NCBI GenBank assembly: GCA_016286835.1
Contig: JAEEUD010000042.1
Location: 1-10,159, forward strand
DNA from: Pyramidobacter sp.
GTDB taxonomy: Bacteria; Synergistota; Synergistia; Synergistales; Dethiosulfovibrionaceae
Length of the DNA stretch: 10,159 nt
Direction of reading: 5' to 3'
Under the pieces are notes generated by a model. That model searched no databases. It was given only the letters and a program-made list of their open reading frames with translations, and was not told the origin of the DNA. Below are positions 1-5,946 of this stretch, piece after piece (the stretch's first letter is position 1; each line of letters starts with the position of its first letter). The position numbers were made by a program, and so were the translations under genes.

Positions 1-710
1 TCTTTGAAGATGGGCCTCAGTTTTTGCAGCTGCTCGCGGGTGGTATCGGGACGGGGATGCTCGTCCTTGTCGATCACGATCTCCGTCGATTTTTTCGTCG
101 CCTGGAAGACCTTGGGAACGATCTCCTCGCCCGTAAATCCTGAAGCGATCGCCGCACCCATCAACTGCTGACTGCGTAGCGCGTACTCGTCGCACTCCTC
201 GCGGCTGATGTTCCACGTCTTCGCCATCAGGTCATTGTTGGCGATAATGCTGCCGTTCTGTGCTGGATCGACCGCCAGCTTGTTCGGGATTGCGGCTGGG
301 GGGATAAGCCGGTACGGCTCGGTGCACATTGAGAACTTCGCGTAACGCGTACTGTGCGACTCCATGCCTCCGGCGATTATTGCGTCCGCCATGCCGCAGG
401 CGATTTTGCAGGCTGCCAGATTGATAGCACTGATTGCCGATCCGCACTGCATTTCTACAGTAGTGCCCGGCACTTCGATGGGAAGCCCCGCGTCGAGAAC
501 GGTATAGCGCCCTGGCGTATTCGTCTGGCAGTCACTGAACGCCGTACCCGCAAAAACACCATCGAGATTCGTTTTTTCGAGAAGTTTCGTCCGCTCCGTC
601 AGCCCTTTGACCACAAATGAAGCCAGTTCTGAAGCCGATAGTTTCTTCAATCCACCGCCCATTTTGCCGAAGGCCGACCGGCAGCCTTCAACGATTACGA
701 CATCACGCAT
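1..710 (-). CDS. Thiolase (acetyl-CoA acyltransferase family), N-terminal part, cut by window edge
   Basis: Reading leftward from the ATG at 710-708 gives 236 residues with no stop before the window edge, about 60% of a usual 390-residue thiolase. Cys89 in EMQCGSAISAI sits at the family's nucleophile position. It is followed by the GGMES stretch near residues 113-117 and by the thiolase pattern DEHPRPDTTREQL near residue 216. Thiolases make or cleave 3-ketoacyl-CoA by a ping-pong mechanism through this Cys; the second Cys and catalytic His would lie beyond the window. The residues around the nucleophile (EMQ before, AIS after) differ from the usual N-R/K-x-C-x-SG form, so substrate specificity is open. 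AGGAGG lies about 8 nt before the start, and the start overlaps the end of the CoA-transferase gene by 8 nt, implying one operon with translational coupling. Family assignment is firm; acetoacetyl-CoA thiolase versus a degradative thiolase cannot be decided. Confidence 0.9.
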   Translation of the reverse strand, partial: MRDVVIVEGCRSAFGKMGGGLKKLSASELASFVVKGLTERTKLLEKTNLDGVFAGTAFSDCQTNTPGRYTVLDAGLPIEVPGTTVEMQCGSAISAINLAACKIACGMADAIIAGGMESHSTRYAKFSMCTEPYRLIPPAAIPNKLAVDPAQNGSIIANNDLMAKTWNISREECDEYALRSQQLMGAAIASGFTGEEIVPKVFQATKKSTEIVIDKDEHPRPDTTREQLQKLRPIFK

Positions 711-1956
711 GACTCTTCGCCTCCTGCCCTTGCCACTGCAGAACTTTCTGTCCGGCGATCAATACGTCGATCTCATCGGATGTGAAGCCGTATTCTGTCA
801 GCACGTCACGTGTATCTTCGCCAAGATACGGGCCGCGACGTTTTTGATCCGCGTCCGGCACTGTATTCTGATAACTGAATGGCGGCGTCGTCAGCGCAAC
901 GTCCTGTCCGTTTTCATAGACGACTTTTTCAAGGTATCCGTTGCTCCATGCCTGTTCGTCGGACGAAATCTCGCTTGTCAGACAGTTGCGCTCAAACGGC
1001 ACGTCATTTTTGCTCAGGCGCCCGGCCCAGACTTCATATGGCTGTTTGATAAACTCTGCCTGGACGATCGCCCTTGCCTCTTCAAGATTATCATGCTGAG
1101 CTTTCGATGTTGCAAAACGTGCGTCTTCCGTTAGATCTTCCCGTTCGATTGCCTTGCAGAGCGGCCCCCAGTAGCGTTCCGCACTCATGCCGCAGATGCG
1201 GATCCAGGAATGGTCACTGCACTCGTAATCGCAGGACAGGGCGATAAAGCCGGGGCGCTCCTTGGGGAAGGGGCCAACGTACCCGAACTGCCCCTGCGCG
1301 ATGCTGATCCCCATCACCCACAGTGCATTGCCGTAAAGAGAGCTGAGAACTTTATCGCCGACACCCGTTTCCCGGGCGCGAATGTATGCGCCGAGGATAC
1401 CAACGCAGAAGCCAAGGCTTGAAATACTATCGCCCGCCGCACTGATGGTAGCCATCGGCGGCTCGTTTTTGTATGTGCCGCGCATGGCGAAACCGCTGCG
1501 GGAGAAGAACGTCGTCGCGTCAAAACCTGGACGGTCCGCTTCCGGCCCCTTCGTTCCGTAACCGGAAAAATAACCATAGACGACTTTGGGATTGACGCGC
1601 CTGATTTCCTCGTAGTCCATGCCCATCGCTTTCAGTGCCTTATCTCTGTAATTTGTGACGATAATGTCGGCAGAGGAAGCGATTCGTCTGAGGATTTCCT
1701 TCCCCTCGTCGGAACGGAAATCGACAGCGATGCCGCGCTTATAACCGTTACATGAATCACATATGGGATTCATGTCCGGCTCTGCAGGAACGCCGTACCC
1801 CCTGCCGGAGAGCCGGTAGGGGTCGCCTTTCACCGGTTCGATTTTGATGACATCAGCTCCCATATACCCAAGGATCGAGCTGCACGCCGGTCCGGCGACG
1901 TAAATGCTCAGATCCATGACCTTGACGCCCTTTAAAGGCATTGTCGTGGTTTCCAT
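703..1956 (-). CDS. Family III (CaiB/BaiF) acyl-CoA transferase, FldA/HadA-like
   Basis: A 417-residue protein of the usual family length (about 400). It opens with LKGVKVMDLS and has GADVIKIEP near residues 33-41, the fold's N-terminal Rossmann-like start. YGTKGPEADRPGFDATTFF near 133-151 is a family hallmark, and Asp176 in SAAGDSISSLG matches the catalytic Asp that forms the glutamyl/aspartyl anhydride and CoA-thioester intermediates. Family III enzymes move CoA between carboxylic acids in the cytoplasm. From memory the PGFDxTxxFxRxG stretch most resembles 2-hydroxyisocaproate and phenyllactate CoA-transferases of amino-acid fermenters (HadA, FldA); this was not aligned. The ATG at 1956 is chosen over one 27 nt upstream because GGAGGG lies 6 nt before it and the LKGVKV start then fits the family. 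It overlaps the following thiolase gene by 8 nt and diverges from a LysR-type regulator. Coding GC is visibly lower than in the transporter genes. Confidence 0.9.
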   Translation of the reverse strand: METTTMPLKGVKVMDLSIYVAGPACSSILGYMGADVIKIEPVKGDPYRLSGRGYGVPAEPDMNPICDSCNGYKRGIAVDFRSDEGKEILRRIASSADIIVTNYRDKALKAMGMDYEEIRRVNPKVVYGYFSGYGTKGPEADRPGFDATTFFSRSGFAMRGTYKNEPPMATISAAGDSISSLGFCVGILGAYIRARETGVGDKVLSSLYGNALWVMGISIAQGQFGYVGPFPKERPGFIALSCDYECSDHSWIRICGMSAERYWGPLCKAIEREDLTEDARFATSKAQHDNLEEARAIVQAEFIKQPYEVWAGRLSKNDVPFERNCLTSEISSDEQAWSNGYLEKVVYENGQDVALTTPPFSYQNTVPDADQKRRGPYLGEDTRDVLTEYGFTSDEIDVLIAGQKVLQWQGQEAKSHA

Positions 1957-2003
1957 AGCTCTCCCTCCATTGAGTAAAAACAATTTACGCGCGTCGTATT
2001 GTT

Positions 2004-2033
2004 TTTAAAAATCATTCATGACATCGTTTGCAA
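2004..2033 (-). promoter_or_regulatory. Possible promoter of the CoA-transferase/thiolase unit
   Basis: On the minus strand TTGCAA (2033-2028) is followed after 18 nt by TTTAAA (2009-2004). The match is only fair (4 of 6 in the -10). It would start transcription near 1997 and place the inverted repeat at 2052-2073 about 65 bp upstream, the position LysR-type activators commonly occupy. A weak promoter needing an activator fits that arrangement, but this is inference. Confidence 0.3.
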
Positions 2034-2051
2034 TTTTATTAACCTGATAAT

Positions 2052-2073
2052 GACATAAAAATCTTTTTATGTC
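2052..2073. promoter_or_regulatory. Perfect inverted repeat, candidate LysR-type operator
   Basis: GACATAAAAA (2052-2061) and TTTTTATGTC (2064-2073) are exact reverse complements separated by 2 nt. The dyad lies in the spacer between the LysR-type regulator and the CoA-transferase gene it probably controls. LysR-type regulators bind AT-rich interrupted dyads of T-N11-A type in such divergent spacers; here the closest symmetric pair is T-N12-A. Direct view: the repeat. Inference: its role as binding site. Confidence 0.5.
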
Positions 2074-2102
2074 TATTTCAACATTTATTCACAACTGTTT
2101 AA

Positions 2103-2130
2103 TTGTATTTTAACAAAAAGCGTGTATGAT
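2103..2130 (+). promoter_or_regulatory. Possible promoter of the LysR-type regulator gene
   Basis: TTGTAT (2103-2108), a 16-nt spacer and TATGAT (2125-2130, 5 of 6 to consensus). It would start transcription near 2137, leaving a leader of only about 13 nt that begins at the AGGAGG itself. That short leader is a reason for caution; the real promoter may lie further upstream. Confidence 0.3.
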
Positions 2131-2149
2131 AATAAAAGGAGGGATTCAA

Positions 2150-3073
2150 ATGGAACTTCTTCAACTTAAATATTTTATCGCTTTAGCTCATAATGAACAT
2201 TTGACAAAGACCGCCCGTGAATTCGTGGTTACGCCTTCGGCGATCAGCATCAGTCTGGCGCGTCTCGAAGAAGAACTAGGAGTCAAGTTGTTTGACCGTA
2301 TCGGGCGCAACCTTCACCTCAACAGCTTCGGTCAGGCCTACTTTGCGCATGTCGAAAAAGCACTCGGTGCGCTTAGGGACGGAGCGTCGGAACTGGATGA
2401 AATGAAGCACAGCGGGAGGCGAGACCTGACTTTCGGCCTCGTCAACCCGTTTTTGTGGCAGAATCCCCTGCAGCTATTCCACACCATCCATCCAGAGATC
2501 CACGTCCGCCAGATCGCATTTGACACAGGCACGGCACGGCCGGCCCTTCCCAAGGAGGGAGTCAATTTCATCGTCGCTTCGCCGGATTCGGTATACGACC
2601 CGCTGTGGGATTACGAGCTGCTGTTCAACGACCGTGTGCTCCTGGCAGTTCCCAAAGATCACCCGTTTGCCAGCAGAAAGAGCATCGACCTGAGCGAGGC
2701 CAGGGATGAATGGTTCATCAACTCGCTCAACAACACGTCGTTTCGCTCGTTCTGCGACAAACTCTGTGAACAGGCCGGTTTCGTCCCTAAATCGAAAATC
2801 GAATGCGATTACTTGCTCAGGCCCAAGATGCTTGAGCGTGAAAACATGGTCTGCCTGACGACCTACCACGGTAAGCTCTCGGGGATTTTTGACGAGACAA
2901 CGCTCATAGACATCAGTTCGCCGAACAACATCCGCCCGCAGGCGATCTTCTGGAGGAAGTCACAGTACCAGACGCAATCGATGAAAACATTTCGGCGTTT
3001 TATGGTGGATTATTTCAAGGATTACCCTCATCTCGGCAAGCACCTGCCGTCGGCTGAACGGGACTCTCACTGA
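2150..3073 (+). CDS. LysR-type transcriptional regulator
   Basis: A 307-residue protein, the usual length of the family. Residues 1-60 form the winged helix-turn-helix: LQLKYFIALA, then HLTKTAREFVVTPSAISISL as the helix-turn-helix core, LEEELGVKLFDR and the wing. The rest is a periplasmic-binding-protein-like effector domain starting near DLTFGLVN (about residue 89). It acts as a DNA-binding regulator that senses a small molecule, often a substrate of the neighbouring pathway. The ATG at 2150 is chosen because AGGAGG (2137-2142) lies 7 nt upstream and the family N-terminus MELLQLKYF starts there; the in-frame start 24 nt earlier lacks a site. It diverges from the CoA-transferase gene across an AT-rich spacer with a perfect dyad, which makes that operon its most likely target. 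The rightward symporter is a second possible target, since no clear terminator follows this gene. The effector is unknown. Confidence 0.93.
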   Translation: MELLQLKYFIALAHNEHLTKTAREFVVTPSAISISLARLEEELGVKLFDRIGRNLHLNSFGQAYFAHVEKALGALRDGASELDEMKHSGRRDLTFGLVNPFLWQNPLQLFHTIHPEIHVRQIAFDTGTARPALPKEGVNFIVASPDSVYDPLWDYELLFNDRVLLAVPKDHPFASRKSIDLSEARDEWFINSLNNTSFRSFCDKLCEQAGFVPKSKIECDYLLRPKMLERENMVCLTTYHGKLSGIFDETTLIDISSPNNIRPQAIFWRKSQYQTQSMKTFRRFMVDYFKDYPHLGKHLPSAERDSH

Positions 3074-3120
3074 ACAGGACATGGATCCCAAGCGTAGTCG
3101 AACAAAATTACACGAAGTCG

Positions 3121-3148
3121 TTGACACAAACGCTGAATATTGTATAAT
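3121..3148 (+). promoter_or_regulatory. Consensus housekeeping-sigma promoter of the symporter gene
   Basis: TTGACA (3121-3126), a 16-nt spacer and TATAAT (3143-3148): both hexamers are perfect. Predicted transcription start is near 3155, about 53 nt before the symporter ATG. The layout matches the promoter at 5819-5846, which also has perfect hexamers, a 16-nt spacer, CA after the -35 and TAT after the -10. It suggests strong transcription independent of the upstream regulator gene unless repressed. Confidence 0.85.
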
Positions 3149-3158
3149 TATTAAAAGA

Positions 3159-3176
3159 AGAACGCCTATGCGTTCT
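3159..3176 (+). promoter_or_regulatory. Dyad/stem-loop at the start of the symporter transcript
   Basis: AGAACGC (3159-3165) and GCGTTCT (3170-3176) are exact reverse complements with a 4-nt CTAT loop, beginning about 4 nt after the predicted transcription start. As DNA it could be a repressor operator; as RNA a 5' stem-loop that protects the message. The sequence does not decide between these. Confidence 0.5.
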
Positions 3177-3207
3177 ATAATTCATATTTCTTATCGGAGG
3201 GATTTTT

Positions 3208-4422
3208 ATGGCAGAGAAAAAAGGCGGAGTTTCCCTGATTTGGCAGATCAGCATCGGCTTCATCGCGGGTATCCTGTTCGGGCGCATGGCCTCGCCGGAA
3301 GTGGTCGGCTATGTGCAGCCCCTCGGCAGCATCTTCATGGCGATGCTGAACATGCTGATCGTGCCGCTGGTCCTTTCCAGCCTCATCGTCGGCGTGGCGT
3401 CGCTGGGCGACCTTAAGGCGCTCGGCCGCATCGGCGTGAAGACCGTCGTGCTCTATCTGGTCACCACGGCCATCGCCATCGCCATCGGCCTGGCGCTGGG
3501 CAACATCATCCAGCCCGGCACCGGCATGGATCTGGCGCTCGCCAAGGCGCAGCAGGCCAAGGCCGCGCCCTCGCTGGGCCAGGTGCTTGCGAACATGTTC
3601 CCCAAGAACGCGTTTGCCGCCATGGTCAACGCCAACATGCTCCAGATCATCGTCTTCGCGCTGTTCTTCGGCGTCGCTCTGACGATGGCCGGCGAGAAGG
3701 GCAAGCCGGCGCTGGCGTTCTTTGACTCGATGGCCGAGGTCATGTACAAGATGACGGCGATCGTCATGAAGTTCGCTCCTTACGGCGTCTTCGCGCTGAT
3801 CGCGGTGACGGTGTCCAAGTACGGCATGTCCGTGCTGCTACCGTTCGCCAAGGTCATCGCCGCCGTCTACATCGGCTGCATCATCCACGCTGTGGTCGTC
3901 TACTCCGGTCTGGTCACGGTCTTCACGCGCAAGAGCCCGCTGTGGTTCTTCCGCGGCATCAAGGAAGCCAGCCTGACGGCGTTCGTCACCCGTTCCAGCG
4001 CGGGCACGCTGCCCGTGACGATGGAATGCTGCCACAACATGGGCGTTCCTGAGAAGGTCTCGTCGTTCGTGCTGCCTCTGGGCGCCACGATCAACATGGA
4101 CGGCACGGCGCTGTACCAGGGCGTCTGCGCGCTGTTCATCGCCCAGGCTTTCGGCATCCCGCTGAGCATCGGCGCCCAGCTGGGCATCCTGCTCACGGCC
4201 ACGCTCGGCTCGATCGGCACCGCCGGCGTTCCCGGCGCTGGTCTGATCATGCTCACGCTGGTCACCACGCAGGCCGGCCTGCCCATTGAGGGCGTCGCCA
4301 TGATCGCCGGTATCGACGCGATCCTCGACATGATCCGCACGTCGCTGAACATCACCGGCGACGCGGCCGTCGCGACGGTCGTCGCCCGCACGGAAGGCGC
4401 GGACTTCACCGAAGTCGAGTAA
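3208..4422 (+). CDS. Dicarboxylate/amino acid:cation symporter (DAACS family, GltP/GltPh-like)
   Basis: A 404-residue inner-membrane protein of the family's usual length, probably with eight transmembrane helices and two re-entrant hairpins. Visible family motifs: the serine-rich hairpin RSSAGTLP (262-269), NMDGT (296-300, sodium and substrate site), the second hairpin GTAGVPGAG (337-345), and the last helix with D370, D374, R377, T378, N381 and D385. These line up with D390, D394, R397, T398, N401 and D405 of archaeal GltPh. Keeping the Arg that holds the side-chain carboxylate points to acidic substrates such as glutamate, aspartate or C4-dicarboxylates. GGAGGG (3196-3201) lies 6 nt before the ATG. 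The gene stands alone between its own promoter and terminator. Coupling ion (sodium or proton) and exact substrate are not settled; neutral amino acids are less likely given R377. Confidence 0.94.
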   Translation: MAEKKGGVSLIWQISIGFIAGILFGRMASPEVVGYVQPLGSIFMAMLNMLIVPLVLSSLIVGVASLGDLKALGRIGVKTVVLYLVTTAIAIAIGLALGNIIQPGTGMDLALAKAQQAKAAPSLGQVLANMFPKNAFAAMVNANMLQIIVFALFFGVALTMAGEKGKPALAFFDSMAEVMYKMTAIVMKFAPYGVFALIAVTVSKYGMSVLLPFAKVIAAVYIGCIIHAVVVYSGLVTVFTRKSPLWFFRGIKEASLTAFVTRSSAGTLPVTMECCHNMGVPEKVSSFVLPLGATINMDGTALYQGVCALFIAQAFGIPLSIGAQLGILLTATLGSIGTAGVPGAGLIMLTLVTTQAGLPIEGVAMIAGIDAILDMIRTSLNITGDAAVATVVARTEGADFTEVE

Positions 4423-4438
4423 GTTTTTTACACGGCAT

Positions 4439-4480
4439 AAAAGGGCCCTCGGGGACTTTCTTGTTCACGGGGGCCCTTTT
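4439..4480 (+). terminator. Intrinsic terminator of the symporter gene, probably bidirectional
   Basis: AAAAGGGCCC (4439-4448) pairs with GGGCCCTTTT (4471-4480), and up to three more inner pairs (one wobble) are possible around a loop of about 16 nt. The stem starts 17 nt after the symporter stop. The A-run before and T-run after make it readable from either strand. Confidence 0.8.
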
Positions 4481-4520
4481 GAAGTGGAGCCCCTGCGGCT
4501 CTCCGGGGCACTTCGCAAAT

Positions 4521-4561
4521 AAGAAAACCGGAAGAAGCGTGCGGCTTCTTCCGGTTTTCTT
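4521..4561. terminator. Strong bidirectional intrinsic terminator between convergent genes
   Basis: Two perfectly complementary 18-nt arms (4521-4538 and 4544-4561) surround a 5-nt GTGCG loop. The GC-rich core CCGGAAGAAGC is flanked by A-rich and T-rich ends, so each strand reads a stem followed by TTTTCTT. It lies about 100 nt past the stop of the leftward secreted-protein gene and about 100 nt past the symporter stop. Apart from the two hairpins, the spacer 4423-4657 shows nothing further. Confidence 0.85.
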
Positions 4562-4657
4562 GCGTTTTTCAGCTGATCGTCGTCGCGGAACGGGATTCGT
4601 GCACCCGTCGGGGAGAGAAGTCAGCACCGCGATGACGGCGGTTCGAGATGTCTTTGC

Positions 4658-5566
4658 TTATTTGATGCAGGCGTTCTTCGACTTGCCGGCATCAAGGATC
4701 TCCGGCGCCTTGTGCTGGATCGCGTCGAACAGCTCATAGCTGGCGTCGGCGTCCTTCAGCTCGGCTCTCCAGGACACCTCGGCGGTGACGAACTCACCGG
4801 TATCCTTGTTGCACCACACGCAGGCCTCGACTTCAAGTTTCGTATCGCCGCGCTTCAGTTCGCCGATTTCGATGGCGTAGCTGATGATGTATTTGGAGGT
4901 GGGCATGCTCACAACGGTCTCGGCAGGAATGCCCAGCGTGCCGAGGATGGGGTACTTCTGTGCGAACCACGCGATCGTCTCCGTGCCGGTCATGACGGGC
5001 TGCTTCTTGAACGTGACCTGCATCGTGTTGTGCTCCACGTTCTTGCCGGCTTCCTTGTCGACATAGCCGTACACGTTCACTTCGGCCTTGGCCTTCGTCC
5101 CTTCGGGCATGTCCTTCATGAACGCCTCAAAGGGGACCGCGCCGCCGTCCTTGGCGCTGTACTTCAGCGTCAGATCGGCCTTTTCGTTGACGAGCTCGCC
5201 GGAGGCTTTCACAGGGATGCGCTGGCGCAGCGTGAAAAACTTTGCGTGGAGCGTGCCGTCCGCCGTGTCCGGATAGGTGTAGACACGCGTATTCTCTTCA
5301 AGCCGCCCGGTCAGATCGCCGTCGACATCCGTCGTCCAGCCGAGACCGGAGGCGACTTCGACGACGCGGCGCCACGCGGCGCGGAATCCGTCGGCACGCG
5401 AACCCTTGAACAGATCCTGAGACAGCAGCAGCTTGAACTCGCCGGCTTTCATCTCGACGCCGGCACGGCCGTCCTCCCACACATGGCCCTGCGCGAGGGC
5501 TGCCGTGCAGACGAGCGCGAGCGCGGAAGCGGCGATGGCGACGGTACGGATCAACTTTTTGTTCAT
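4658..5566 (-). CDS. Secreted protein with a CYTH-like (triphosphate tunnel) sequence pattern
   Basis: A 302-residue protein with a clear signal peptide (MNKK, then hydrophobic residues 8-24, cleavage likely after ALA at 23-25; no good lipobox). I do not recognise a named family. Parts of the mature chain read like the CYTH/VTC fold: YPDTADGTL (98-106), FFTLRQR (110-116), ADLTLKYS (130-137), then acidic strands KLEVEA (243-248) and EVSWRAEL (263-270). CYTH enzymes bind triphosphates or polyphosphate in a barrel lined by Glu, Arg and Lys on alternating positions. A CVWC pair (249-252) and C300 could form disulfides or bind metal. The ATG at 5566 is preferred over in-frame starts 18 and 24 nt upstream because AAAGGGGA lies 7 nt before it and the signal peptide begins there. 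It diverges from a second CYTH-like gene and a Ppx/GppA gene, which supports a phosphate-related role. Being an exported protein is firm; CYTH-like is inference. Confidence 0.85.
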   Translation of the reverse strand: MNKKLIRTVAIAASALALVCTAALAQGHVWEDGRAGVEMKAGEFKLLLSQDLFKGSRADGFRAAWRRVVEVASGLGWTTDVDGDLTGRLEENTRVYTYPDTADGTLHAKFFTLRQRIPVKASGELVNEKADLTLKYSAKDGGAVPFEAFMKDMPEGTKAKAEVNVYGYVDKEAGKNVEHNTMQVTFKKQPVMTGTETIAWFAQKYPILGTLGIPAETVVSMPTSKYIISYAIEIGELKRGDTKLEVEACVWCNKDTGEFVTAEVSWRAELKDADASYELFDAIQHKAPEILDAGKSKNACIK

Positions 5567-5700
5567 GGAAACGTCCCCTTTCATGGGCAATGAAATTTAG
5601 GAGGCCTCTAAAAAACGTTTGGAACGTAAAACGGCCGAAAGTCATATGGACAGTGGCTTTATATCTCCAAAGCAACGGTATTTAGAGGTTCCCTTTTTTC

Positions 5701-5729
5701 ATGGTACAACGTAGGGTCGCGGTTGTCAA
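5701..5729 (-). promoter_or_regulatory. Promoter of the leftward secreted-protein gene
   Basis: On the minus strand a perfect TTGACA (5729-5724), a 17-nt spacer and TACCAT (5706-5701, 4 of 6). Predicted start near 5694 gives a leader of about 128 nt. It is the best match on this strand in the spacer. Confidence 0.65.
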
Positions 5730-5759
5730 TCGGCAGAAGATGAATAAATGAAATTTAAT

Positions 5760-5769
5760 CAAACGTTTG
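5760..5769. repeat. 10-bp palindrome, second copy of an AAACGTTTGG repeat
   Basis: CAAACGTTTG is a perfect palindrome lying between the two divergent -35 boxes. Its core with GG appears again on the same strand at 5613-5622, starting 148 bp away, in the leader of the leftward gene. Two copies of a short palindrome around divergent promoters could be operator sites for one regulator. Short AT-rich repeats also arise by chance, so confidence is modest. Confidence 0.35.
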
Positions 5770-5818
5770 GTGAATAATAAGTGTCCAGCTAAACGTGCTA
5801 AAACAAGATGTACATATA

Positions 5819-5846
5819 TTGACACATCGAATTTAAGCATTATAAT
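5819..5846 (+). promoter_or_regulatory. Consensus promoter of the CYTH-like/Ppx unit
   Basis: TTGACA (5819-5824), a 16-nt spacer and TATAAT (5841-5846), both hexamers perfect. Predicted start near 5853, giving a leader of about 94 nt. Same geometry as the symporter promoter at 3121-3148. Confidence 0.85.
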
Positions 5847-5910
5847 TATCACAGACCAAAATAGTGTCTAAAAAACGCCTTGTTCTCCGCCGCTGATATC
5901 CGCGCACGTC

Positions 5911-5930
5911 GGAGAGAGGCGACTCTCTTC
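5911..5930 (+). promoter_or_regulatory. Leader stem-loop with GCGA tetraloop abutting the ribosome binding site
   Basis: AGAGAG (5913-5918) pairs with CTCTCT (5923-5928) around a GCGA loop of the very stable GNRA class. A G-U and a G-C pair (5912/5929, 5911/5930) extend the stem to 8 bp. The stem ends directly before AAGGAGG (5931-5937), the site of the following gene. It could stabilise the message or keep the ribosome binding site exposed; no trans-acting regulator is evident. Confidence 0.5.
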
Positions 5931-5946
5931 AAGGAGGAATGGCATC

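Larger units (their letters stand above)
5567..5946. promoter_or_regulatory. Divergent regulatory spacer of 380 nt
   Basis: AT-rich spacer without a gene, between the leftward secreted-protein gene and the rightward CYTH-like/Ppx unit. It holds one promoter per strand (5701-5729 minus, 5819-5846 plus) with about 90 bp between their -35 boxes. AAACGTTTGG occurs twice on the plus strand (5613-5622, 5761-5770), and TCTAAAAAACG twice (5607-5617, 5867-5877). CCTCTAAA (5605-5612) pairs with TTTAGAGG (5681-5688) within the leftward leader. A stem-loop lies at 5911-5930. The leaders are long, about 128 nt leftward and about 94 nt rightward. Confidence 0.7.

Noticed and set aside
607..1134. Rightward open frame of 175 codons across the thiolase start and the CoA-transferase end
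   Set aside because: No ribosome site and no recognisable motif; both opposing genes are clear family members.
1984..2149. AT-rich spacer considered as replication origin or attachment site
   Set aside because: No DnaA-box cluster, no tRNA, no integrase and no flanking direct repeats; it is explained as a divergent promoter region.
3081..3416. Rightward open frame of 111 codons over the symporter promoter
   Set aside because: It reads through the promoter and then the symporter in the wrong frame; only the symporter frame has GGAGGG at the right distance.
4712..5593. Long rightward open frame of 293 codons opposite the exported-protein gene
   Set aside because: It mirrors a gene with signal peptide, ribosome site and promoter; its own product is low in complexity and rich in Arg, Gly, Asp and His typical of antisense frames in GC-rich DNA.
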